Shown here: positions 8,224 through 15,317 of the stretch, one piece after another | Numbering within the stretch: the stretch's first letter is position 1 | How the letters are laid out: each line of letters begins with the position of its first letter | Assembly (NCBI RefSeq): GCF_946479715.1 | Contig: NZ_CAMLHF010000039.1 | Location: forward strand, 1-31,538 | DNA length: 31,538 bases | Direction: 5' to 3' | Source of the DNA: an uncultured Pedobacter sp. | Lineage (GTDB): Bacteria; Bacteroidota; Bacteroidia; Sphingobacteriales; Sphingobacteriaceae | Notes under the pieces: generated by a model | The model's database searches: none | What the model was told of the DNA's origin: nothing | What the model saw: the letters and a program-made list of their open reading frames with translations, nothing else | Translations under genes and position numbers: made by a program

Positions 8224-8237
8224 AGGAATTATTTCCT
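8224..8237. promoter_or_regulatory. Palindrome upstream of lacI-type gene, possible operator
   Basis: AGGAA-TTAT-TTCCT, a perfect 5-4-5 inverted repeat about 40 bp upstream of the LacI-family start, where an autoregulatory site would be expected. It lacks the central CG common in LacI operators, so confidence is low. The rest of 8186-8350 shows nothing else I can name. Confidence 0.3.
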
Positions 8238-8352
8238 ATTCTTCCATCCAACTACCTTGCAGTAATGGCCCTTTAACCCTTCGGATTATCAACGGTAAGC
8301 CCCTTAATCCAACATTTTAAAGATATTTCTTAAAACCACAAAACCAACCAGA

Positions 8353-8426
8353 TTAGATTAATTCTAAATAAATTTTGATTATAGAATATTAGACACTTAC
8401 TTTGCAGCAAATTAGAATTAATCCAA
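8353..8426 (+). promoter_or_regulatory. Siderophore-receptor promoter flanked by two Fur-like boxes
   Basis: A promoter with TTG at 8375-8377 and TTACTTTG (one mismatch to TAnnTTTG) at 8397-8404, 19 bp apart, is flanked by two 15-bp imperfect 7-1-7 palindromes. The first is TTAGATTAATTCTAA (8353-8367, six of seven pairs match) and the second TTAGAATTAATCCAA (8412-8426, five of seven). The two also form a 12-bp inverted repeat of each other (8356-8367 / 8412-8423). Fur-family proteins bind 7-1-7 boxes, and the gene downstream is a siderophore receptor. The assignment to Fur is inference. Confidence 0.5.
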
Positions 8427-8447
8427 ATAAACAAACAAAAAGAATAA

Positions 8448-10865
8448 ATGAATAATTTTAGAGTAGTTAATGTACTTATAACGCTGTTGTTTCTCTCAGT
8501 TAATGCCATGGCCCAACAATCTGGCAGCATTACCGGAAAGATCACCACATCAGATGGGCACAATGCTGCATTTGTATCTGTTAAGTTAATTGGGACCCCG
8601 TTTGGGGCAACTACGAATGAAAAGGGTAATTATGAAATCAACCAAGTAAATCCTGGAAAATATACCATAAGAGTTTCAGCGGTGGGCTTAAGTCCCCAAG
8701 AAAAAACCGCAGAGGTTACAGAATCAACAAGTACTAAAGTTGATTTTGTATTGAGAGAAGACCTTAGCACACTAGAAGAGGTAAACATATCTACAAATAC
8801 TAAAAGATACAAAGTAGATCAACCTTCATCATCGTTAAGATTAAACCAACCATTATTAGAAATACCGCAAAACATTCAGATTGTTAGCTCATTAGCTTTG
8901 GCTGATCAGCAAATAATTAGCATGAGTGATGGAGTACTCAGAAACGTTAGTGGTGCTGCAAGGCTAGAGCATTGGGGCGATATGTATACCAATATCACGA
9001 TGCGTGGTTCACAGATTCAAGCGATGCGAAATGGTTTTAACTTTGTTGCATCATACTGGGGACCGCTTACTGAGGATATGAGTATGGTAGATCATATTGA
9101 ATTCGTGAAAGGGCCGGCAGGTTTTATGATCGGTAATGGCGATCCAAGTGGGATGTATAACGTTGTTACTAAAAAGCCAACAGGCAGTAATCGCGGAGAA
9201 GTTTCTTTTACCACAGGCAGCTTCGATCTTTATAGAACTAGTGTAGATTTGGACAGGAAATTAACTGATGATGGAAAGCTGTTGTTTCGATTGAACGCTG
9301 CTGCGCAGACTAAGGGTTCATTCAGGCCGTTTGAGAAGAATGATCGCTACACCTTTGCCCCCACATTAAGCTACCAGTTATCTGATAAAACTAAACTAAC
9401 TGCAGAGTATGCGTGGCAAAATGCAAAAATGACAGAAGTAGGTTCATATTACATCTTCTCTCCTGAAGGTTACGCTACCCTACCCCGTGATTTTACACTT
9501 ACCCAACCGGGAGTGCCTCCAACCAGGATTAACGATCATAGTGCTTTTATTAATTTACAACATAACTTTAGTAACAACTGGAAAGCCACAGCACAGGTAG
9601 CCTATTCCAAATACCTGCAAAATGGATATAGTTCATGGCCATCAGCTGTATACGCCAACAGTACCTTAATTAGAAATGTTGGTATTTGGGATGCTGAAAG
9701 TACCATGAAACTAGCCCAATTCTTTATCAACGGAAAAATAAAAACAGGCGGTATTAATCATAATATTTTGGCTGGCTTTGACGGAGGGAAAAAAAGCTAT
9801 ATGGCAGATTGGGGTCAATCTCATGATTTGGATCTCCCATCTTCTCCCTTTGATTTAAAAAATCCTAACTATGGTTTTCCATCTAATGGCTATCCCGAGT
9901 TTGACAGAGTAACTAGTTTGAAAGACCGAGCAATTGCCGCAGGTGGGTTAATGGACCAAAAATACCTAAGCGGTTATCTACAAGACGAGCTTGGTTTTCT
10001 AGATAACAGAATTCGTTTAACACTTGCCGGAAGGTATACCTATGTAAGCCAGTCAGCATGGGGAGGAAGTCCGGATAAAGCAAAACATTTCACACCACGT
10101 GTGGGATTGAGCGTTTCTGTAGACAAAAATACTTCTATATATGCTGTATACGATGAAGCGTTTACACCCCAAAGCGGTTTCTTACGAGGTGGAGGAAGTA
10201 TTGAGCCCATCACAGGAACCAATTATGAAGTTGGTGTTAAAAGGGATTGGTTCAACGGGAAATGGAATACTACTTTATCTGTATACCGTATTCTTAAACA
10301 AAACGAACTTACCGCAGATCCTTTCAATAAAGCTGGCGAAAACTTTAGCGTCGTAGTTGGCGAGAAAAGAGCACAAGGTATAGAATTCGACTTGAAGGGC
10401 GAGATCTTTACCGGCCTGAAATTAATAGCAAATTATGCATACACAGACGGCAAAGTAACCAAAGTAGCCGATGGTGTAACTAGTATGATTGTTGGTCAGG
10501 TAGTTCCTGGTTTTTCAAAACATACCTCCAATGCCTGGTTAAGTTATACTTTACAAAGAGGAGCTCTTAAAGGAGCAGGTATTTCATCAGGCTTTACTTA
10601 TCTGGCCGGCAGAGCTATGGGTACATATAGCGGAGACAATTCAGAACAGAATCTACCTGATTATTTTAAGTTGGACGCGGGACTTTTCTGGGAAAACAGA
10701 AGTCTAAGAATCACTGGAAACGTATTTAACATCCTGGATAAATATTTATATTCAGGAGCATATTACACCAATTATTGGAACGCACCAACTTATGAACAGG
10801 CAGTTTATTCATGGCAAGCAGAATCTCCTAGAAATTATAGATTAAGTATAGCCTATAAATTTTAA
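8448..10865 (+). CDS. TonB-dependent siderophore receptor
   Basis: Outer-membrane receptor of 805 aa for an Fe(III)-siderophore or similar chelate. After a signal peptide (cleavage near AMAQQ) comes a carboxypeptidase-regulatory-like beta domain (about 25-110: GSITGKITTSDGHNAAFVSVKL, NEKGNYEINQVNPGKYTI) found on many Bacteroidetes receptors. A TonB-box-like LEEVNIS follows, then the plug (IPQNIQIVSSLALADQQ to FVKGPAGFMIGNGDPSGMYNVVTKKP), whose pattern is that of siderophore receptors rather than SusC. A 22-strand-type barrel ends in a terminal Phe (SIAYKF). The gene abuts the PepSY gene with no spacer, and two Fur-like boxes lie in its promoter region. Exact ligand unknown. Confidence 0.93.
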   Translation: MNNFRVVNVLITLLFLSVNAMAQQSGSITGKITTSDGHNAAFVSVKLIGTPFGATTNEKGNYEINQVNPGKYTIRVSAVGLSPQEKTAEVTESTSTKVDFVLREDLSTLEEVNISTNTKRYKVDQPSSSLRLNQPLLEIPQNIQIVSSLALADQQIISMSDGVLRNVSGAARLEHWGDMYTNITMRGSQIQAMRNGFNFVASYWGPLTEDMSMVDHIEFVKGPAGFMIGNGDPSGMYNVVTKKPTGSNRGEVSFTTGSFDLYRTSVDLDRKLTDDGKLLFRLNAAAQTKGSFRPFEKNDRYTFAPTLSYQLSDKTKLTAEYAWQNAKMTEVGSYYIFSPEGYATLPRDFTLTQPGVPPTRINDHSAFINLQHNFSNNWKATAQVAYSKYLQNGYSSWPSAVYANSTLIRNVGIWDAESTMKLAQFFINGKIKTGGINHNILAGFDGGKKSYMADWGQSHDLDLPSSPFDLKNPNYGFPSNGYPEFDRVTSLKDRAIAAGGLMDQKYLSGYLQDELGFLDNRIRLTLAGRYTYVSQSAWGGSPDKAKHFTPRVGLSVSVDKNTSIYAVYDEAFTPQSGFLRGGGSIEPITGTNYEVGVKRDWFNGKWNTTLSVYRILKQNELTADPFNKAGENFSVVVGEKRAQGIEFDLKGEIFTGLKLIANYAYTDGKVTKVADGVTSMIVGQVVPGFSKHTSNAWLSYTLQRGALKGAGISSGFTYLAGRAMGTYSGDNSEQNLPDYFKLDAGLFWENRSLRITGNVFNILDKYLYSGAYYTNYWNAPTYEQAVYSWQAESPRNYRLSIAYKF

Positions 10866-12026
10866 ATGATTAATAATAAGAAATACCGGTTTAAATACTG
10901 GATTGGACGAATACACCTATGGCTCGGATTAACATCCGGGCTATTTGTATGTTTTTTAGGTATCACCGGTTGTATACTTGCATTTCAACGGGAGATAGAA
11001 GATACTGTACAATCGTACAGATACGCTGAGATTAAAAATCAACCGCTGCTACCACCTTCTGAAATAAAAAAAATTGCAGATCGTGCCCTGCCCGGTAAAG
11101 AAGCCCATAGTATAGGATACCAAAACGGAAGGGCCTCAATAGTATCTTATTTTAAAGAGGGCGAAGACTATTACTGGACTGTATATGTAAATCCATATTC
11201 AGGTGAAGTATTGAAAGTGAAAGACATGGCCTGGGACTTTTTCAGGATCATGATCATGGGGCACTATTATCTCTGGCTGCCTCCAAATATTGGTCAGCCT
11301 ATGCTCGCCACGGCTACCCTGTTGTTTACTTTTCTGTTATTTTCAGGACTGATACTTTGGTGGCCTAAAAATAAAGCTGCAAGCAAAAAACGCTTTACTA
11401 TAAAATGGAATGCAAAATGGCGACGGGTAAATTATGACTTGCACAATGTATTTGGTTTTTACATGACCTGGGTGCTGATTTTTCTTGCATTTTCAGGGTT
11501 GGTAATGGGTTTTCAATGGTTTGCTAAATCTGTCTACTGGGTATCTTCAGCTGGCAAGCAGATGGTTCCTTTTGAAGAAAGTATCTCAAAAAGCGCTCTT
11601 GATGCTAAATTAGTTGCATCAGCTGTGGGTAAAGCACCTGCGGAGGATATTCTTTGGGCAAAGGCAAGAGCCGAAAGACCCGGTTTCGAGGGCAGTATGG
11701 ATGTGCATCCACCTCATGCTAAAAACTCAGCGGTAGAAATATCGATTAATCCTGATCCCGACACTTATTGGAAGTCAGACTACCTGTTTTACGACCGTTA
11801 CACGCTACAGGAAATAGAAGTAAACCATATGTATGGCAAACTAGCGAATGCGACAGCAGCAGATAAATTAGCCCGTATGAACTACGACATTCATGTGGGA
11901 GCTGTGCTAGGCCTTCCAGGGAAAATAATGGCCTTTGCGGCCAGTTTGATTGCTACCAGCCTACCCATCACCGGTTTCCTGATTTGGCGCGGACGTAAAA
12001 AGAAAAGCAAGCAATCCCTCACTTAA
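10866..12026 (+). CDS. PepSY-associated TM helix protein (possible ferric-siderophore reductase)
   Basis: Inner-membrane protein of 386 aa of the PepSY-TM type. TM1 (about 14-40) contains GRIHLWLG with H17, and other helix-edge histidines appear in MGHYYLWLP, NYDLHNVFG and NYDIHVGAV, a pattern suited to haem or metal binding. There are at least four membrane helices, with a PepSY region between TM1 and TM2 and a large periplasmic loop between TM3 and TM4. It ends with a basic tail (RGRKKKSK). Its ATG directly follows the stop of the siderophore receptor gene, so the two are translationally linked. Members next to siderophore receptors are thought to reduce or release iron from the chelate; that role is family knowledge plus context, not shown by sequence. 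Confidence 0.88.
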   Translation: MINNKKYRFKYWIGRIHLWLGLTSGLFVCFLGITGCILAFQREIEDTVQSYRYAEIKNQPLLPPSEIKKIADRALPGKEAHSIGYQNGRASIVSYFKEGEDYYWTVYVNPYSGEVLKVKDMAWDFFRIMIMGHYYLWLPPNIGQPMLATATLLFTFLLFSGLILWWPKNKAASKKRFTIKWNAKWRRVNYDLHNVFGFYMTWVLIFLAFSGLVMGFQWFAKSVYWVSSAGKQMVPFEESISKSALDAKLVASAVGKAPAEDILWAKARAERPGFEGSMDVHPPHAKNSAVEISINPDPDTYWKSDYLFYDRYTLQEIEVNHMYGKLANATAADKLARMNYDIHVGAVLGLPGKIMAFAASLIATSLPITGFLIWRGRKKKSKQSLT

Positions 12027-12049
12027 TTCACACATCATGTAAACTTCCT

Positions 12050-12077
12050 CCACAAAAAAGTACCCATTTGTGGTTTT
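12050..12077 (+). terminator. Probable terminator after the receptor-PepSY operon
   Basis: CCACAAA (12050-12056) pairs with TTTGTGG (12067-12073), a 7-bp stem with a 10-nt loop, followed by four T residues. Moderate strength. Confidence 0.5.
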
Positions 12078-12080
12078 GGG

Positions 12081-12142
12081 GTGAACGAAGTGTGAGCATT
12101 GTGTGAAGAAATCATTGGCTTGAACATTTTTTTCCTAATTTG
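12081..12142 (+). promoter_or_regulatory. Phased GTGA repeats and promoter of the GlxA-type regulator
   Basis: GTGA occurs three times at exactly 11-bp intervals (12081, 12092, 12103); the last two are GTGTGA. An 8-bp inverted copy (TTCACACA, 12027-12034) of the last repeat (12100-12107) lies further upstream. A weak promoter follows, TTG 12115-12117 and TAATTTG 12136-12142. One-face phased repeats fit binding by an AraC-family protein, perhaps the product of the gene downstream. Confidence 0.4.
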
Positions 12143-12162
12143 CATTTCCAAATACAAAACCT

Positions 12163-13137
12163 ATGATACAAGTTGCACTATTATTAACTAAAAAATATCG
12201 TCTCCTTAGTATTGCTGCGATCTTAGATGTATTTGACACTGTAAACAGCTATTATAAATCCAATGGTAAGGATGCTATTTTTAATTTGAATCTATTTTAC
12301 ATTGGAGATTATACCAATGAAGTAGCCACTTTTGAAAAATATATTCCTAAGCTTTTAACTTCTTCCGACAAACAGGACATTGTGTTAATACCTGCATTTG
12401 ATACCGGAGAAATAGGCTTGTCATTAAATGAGAATGTTGAGTTTTTACCCTGGCTACAGCAACAATATAAAAAAGGTGCAGAGATTGCTAGTTTCTGCAC
12501 TGGAGCATTCTTACTGGCCGCAAGCGGTTTGTTAAATGGTAAACAAGCAACCACGCACATCAATGCCAGCTCAGCTTTTGCTTCTTATTTTCCCGATGTA
12601 ACTTTTAAGCCTGATGCCGTAGTTACTCATGATACAAGAATATATACAAGTGGTGGGGCAACAAGTAGCTTCCATTTATTGCTTAGGTTAATTCATAACT
12701 ATTGCAATCGGGATGTAGCAGTACGCGTAGCCAAAATATTTTCAATTGATATGAACCGCGAGCAACAAAGTCATTTTGGATCCTTTACCCCTATTCGCGA
12801 CCATGGAGATGAACTGGTCTCCAAAATCCAGCATTGCATGGAAAACACCTACAGTGAGCCTATAACAATTGAAGATATATTAAAACAAATCCCCTCTAGC
12901 CGGCGCAATATTATCAGGCGGTTTAAACAGGCTACAGGGAACACACTAATTGAATATCTTCAAAAAACCAGGATAGAAGCCGCAAAAAAACTACTTGAAC
13001 AAACAAATCAAAGCATTTTGGAGGTTATGCTAAATTCAGGATATAATGATCTTAAAACCTTTAGACAGCTGTTCAAAAAGAATTCTGGAATGCCCCCTAA
13101 AGATTATCGCGATAAATTTAAAGTGCGGGTTGCATAG
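12163..13137 (+). CDS. GlxA/FtrA-type AraC regulator (DJ-1/PfpI domain plus AraC HTH)
   Basis: Transcription activator of 324 aa. The N-terminal 190 residues form a DJ-1/PfpI-like domain with the nucleophile-elbow cysteine C112 (ASFCTGAFLLAASGLLNGK) and a following TTH (H132). In this regulator class the domain is usually a sensor rather than an active amidase. The C-terminal 100 residues carry the double helix-turn-helix of AraC proteins: IEDILKQIPSSRRNIIRRFKQ and ILEVMLNSGYNDLKTFRQLFK, ending with the GMPPKDYR motif. It follows the siderophore receptor operon in the same direction but after a probable terminator, so it may control that operon or act elsewhere. The signal it senses is unknown. 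Family assignment is firm. Confidence 0.92.
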   Translation: MIQVALLLTKKYRLLSIAAILDVFDTVNSYYKSNGKDAIFNLNLFYIGDYTNEVATFEKYIPKLLTSSDKQDIVLIPAFDTGEIGLSLNENVEFLPWLQQQYKKGAEIASFCTGAFLLAASGLLNGKQATTHINASSAFASYFPDVTFKPDAVVTHDTRIYTSGGATSSFHLLLRLIHNYCNRDVAVRVAKIFSIDMNREQQSHFGSFTPIRDHGDELVSKIQHCMENTYSEPITIEDILKQIPSSRRNIIRRFKQATGNTLIEYLQKTRIEAAKKLLEQTNQSILEVMLNSGYNDLKTFRQLFKKNSGMPPKDYRDKFKVRVA

Positions 13138-13143
13138 CATATT

Positions 13144-13193
13144 TAAATGTTGTGGCAATCTCTACACAATCTGTTCTAAATCAACAACATTTA
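13144..13193. repeat. 10-bp inverted repeat between the AraC regulator and rpsA
   Basis: TAAATGTTGT (13144-13153) and its exact complement (13184-13193) enclose 30 nt, just after the regulator stop and upstream of the rpsA promoter. It could be a weak terminator or a regulatory site; it lacks a T-tract directly after the stem. Confidence 0.4.
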
Positions 13194-13227
13194 TCAAAAA
13201 AGTCTTTTCTTTAAAAATATTAATTAT

Positions 13228-13257
13228 TATCTTTGCCGTCCCTAACGGGAAAAGGAG
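13228..13257 (+). promoter_or_regulatory. rpsA promoter, leader hairpin and strong Shine-Dalgarno
   Basis: TATCTTTG (13228-13235) is a perfect TAnnTTTG element, giving a leader of roughly 30 nt. The leader starts with a small hairpin TCCC-TAAC-GGGA (13239-13250). Directly after it comes AAAGGAG (13251-13257), 11 nt before the ATG. Such a Shine-Dalgarno match is unusual here, where the other genes lack one. Confidence 0.6.
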
Positions 13258-13268
13258 ATTTAATTTTA

Positions 13269-15203
13269 ATGGCTAAAAAACAAGTAGCAGAAAAAGAACT
13301 AGAGGCTAAAACAGCTGAACTACAAGGCGCAGATGCTCGTCTTGCAGAAAAAGAAACCATTGAATCAGAAGCTGATTCAGTGTCGATCGAACAGATCAAA
13401 TCATCGTTAGCAACACCTGATCAAGATTTTGACTGGGATGCTGATGATAAAGTTTTCGGAAAATACTCTGATGAAGACCGTAAAAAGTTTGAAGACATGT
13501 ATACCGATACTTTCAATCAAATCACTCAAGGTGAAATCATTAGCGGTACTGTTGTTTCTATAAACAACAAAGACGTGGTATTGAACGTTGGATTTAAATC
13601 AGACGGCTTAGTATCTACTTCTGAATTCCGTGATACACCTGATTTGAAAGTTGGCGATAAAGTTGACGTTTTCGTGGAAGCTCCAGAAGATGCTAACGGC
13701 CAATTGATTTTATCTCGTAAAAGAGCTAAAACTCAGAGATCATGGGAAACTATCAATGAAGCCCTTGACAATGACAGAATCATCAACGGATTTGTTAAAA
13801 GCCGTACTAAAGGTGGTCTTATCGTTGACATTATGGGTGTTGAGGCTTTCTTACCAGGTTCTCAAATTGACATCAAACCTATCCGCGATTACGATGTATA
13901 CGTGGGTAAAACAATGGAATTCAAAGTTGTTAAGATCAACCACGAGTTTAAAAACGTAGTTGTATCTCATAAAATCTTAATTGAAGACGACTTAGAAAGC
14001 CAAAAAGTTGAGATCGTATCTAAACTTGAAAAAGGTCAGGTACTTGAAGGAACTGTTAAAAACATCACTGACTTCGGTGTATTCATCGATTTAGGTGGCG
14101 TTGATGGTTTACTTCACATCACTGATATTTCTTGGGGCCGCATAGAGCATCCAAAAGAAGTATTGAGCTTAGACGAAAAAATCAACGTTGTAGTTCTTGA
14201 CTTTGATGACGAGAAAAAACGTATCGCATTAGGATTAAAACAATTAACTCCTCACCCTTGGGAATCTTTAGACGCTAACTTAGCTGTTGGTTCTAAAGTT
14301 AAAGGTAAAATTGTTACTGTTGCTGATTACGGTGCTTTCCTTGAAATCATTCCTGGTGTTGAAGGTTTAATTCACGTATCAGAAATGTCTTGGTCTCAAA
14401 ACTTACGCAGCCCTCAGGAATTCCTGAAAGTTAGCGACGAAATCGAAGCTGAAGTTTTAACTTTAGATAGAGACGAGCGTAAAATGAGCTTAGGTATTAA
14501 ACAATTAACTCAAGATCCTTGGCAAAATGTTGCCGAAAGATATCCTATCGGAAGCAAACATACTGCTGTAGTTAAAAACATGACTAACTTCGGTGTATTT
14601 GTTGAAATCGAAGAAGGTATTGACGGTTTAATCCACATATCTGATCTTTCTTGGTCTAAAAAAGTTAACCACCCTAACGAATTCACTAAAGTTGGTGATA
14701 CATTAGACGTAGTTGTTCTTGAATTAGACGTTGAAAGCCGCAAACTAAGCTTAGGTCACAAACAACTTGAAGAAAACCCTTGGGATACTTTCGAAACTAT
14801 CTTTACTGTAGATTCAATCCACCAGGGAACTGTTGTTAAAGTAACTGATAAAGGTGCTGTTATTGCTTTACCTTATGGTGTTGAAGGTTTCGTACCTACT
14901 AAGCATATGGCTAAAGAAGATGGTACTACTATCAAAGCTGAAGAAACTAATGATTTCAAAATCATTGAGTTTAACAAAGATGCTAAACGTATCGTTGTTT
15001 CTCACGCCCGTATCTGGGAAGAGGCTAAAGCTGAAGCTGTTGCTGAAGAAAGAGCTACTAAGAAAAAAGAAGCTAAAGCATCTAGCAATGCAGTGAAAAA
15101 AGTTAAAGATTCAGTTGAAAAATCTACATTAGGTGATTTAGGCGTGCTTGCACAATTAAAACAACAAATGGAAGGTGAAGAGAACAAAGCTAAAAAAAGC
15201 TAG
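13269..15203 (+). CDS. rpsA: 30S ribosomal protein S1
   Basis: RNA-binding ribosomal protein that helps mRNA bind the small subunit. From the ATG at 13269 it has 644 aa. Six S1 repeats are visible at about 88-152, 170-235, 257-325, 342-411, 428-498 and 515-580; repeats 3-5 are the best conserved (TDFGVFIDLGGVDGLLHITDISW and similar). An acidic N-terminal extension (residues 1-85) and a C-terminal Lys/Glu tail ending near LGDLGVLAQLKQQM are lineage features. Codon use is strongly biased, as expected for high expression. An ATG at 13233 in frame lies at the -7 element and is rejected; MAKKQ at 13269 fits both the Shine-Dalgarno site and the family. A strong terminator follows. Confidence 0.96.
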   Translation: MAKKQVAEKELEAKTAELQGADARLAEKETIESEADSVSIEQIKSSLATPDQDFDWDADDKVFGKYSDEDRKKFEDMYTDTFNQITQGEIISGTVVSINNKDVVLNVGFKSDGLVSTSEFRDTPDLKVGDKVDVFVEAPEDANGQLILSRKRAKTQRSWETINEALDNDRIINGFVKSRTKGGLIVDIMGVEAFLPGSQIDIKPIRDYDVYVGKTMEFKVVKINHEFKNVVVSHKILIEDDLESQKVEIVSKLEKGQVLEGTVKNITDFGVFIDLGGVDGLLHITDISWGRIEHPKEVLSLDEKINVVVLDFDDEKKRIALGLKQLTPHPWESLDANLAVGSKVKGKIVTVADYGAFLEIIPGVEGLIHVSEMSWSQNLRSPQEFLKVSDEIEAEVLTLDRDERKMSLGIKQLTQDPWQNVAERYPIGSKHTAVVKNMTNFGVFVEIEEGIDGLIHISDLSWSKKVNHPNEFTKVGDTLDVVVLELDVESRKLSLGHKQLEENPWDTFETIFTVDSIHQGTVVKVTDKGAVIALPYGVEGFVPTKHMAKEDGTTIKAEETNDFKIIEFNKDAKRIVVSHARIWEEAKAEAVAEERATKKKEAKASSNAVKKVKDSVEKSTLGDLGVLAQLKQQMEGEENKAKKS

Positions 15204-15227
15204 TTCCATTTAACTTTATATAATATA

Positions 15228-15258
15228 AAAGCCCTCAAAATTTGAGGGCTTTTTTTTT
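15228..15258 (+). terminator. Strong rho-independent terminator after rpsA
   Basis: GCCCTCAAA (15231-15239) pairs with TTTGAGGGC (15241-15249), extended by flanking A-T pairs, and runs into nine T residues (15250-15258). Confidence 0.92.
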
Positions 15259-15284
15259 GCCCTAAAATTTGGACTCATATTTAT

Positions 15285-15292
15285 TACTTTTG
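15285..15292 (+). promoter_or_regulatory. Promoter -7 element for the hexosaminidase gene
   Basis: TACTTTTG, a perfect TAnnTTTG match, 25 bp upstream of the start codon and just after the rpsA terminator. The nearest TTG (15269-15271) is closer than usual at 13 bp. Confidence 0.5.
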
Positions 15293-15317
15293 AGCAACAC
15301 ACATTATACTCCCTACT

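Noticed and set aside
10141..10356. Alternate-frame open reading frames inside the siderophore receptor gene
   Set aside because: They lie wholly within a well-supported gene and have no recognisable protein features.
13233..13268. Earlier ATG for rpsA
   Set aside because: It overlaps the -7 promoter element; the ATG at 13269 follows a strong Shine-Dalgarno and gives the family N-terminus.
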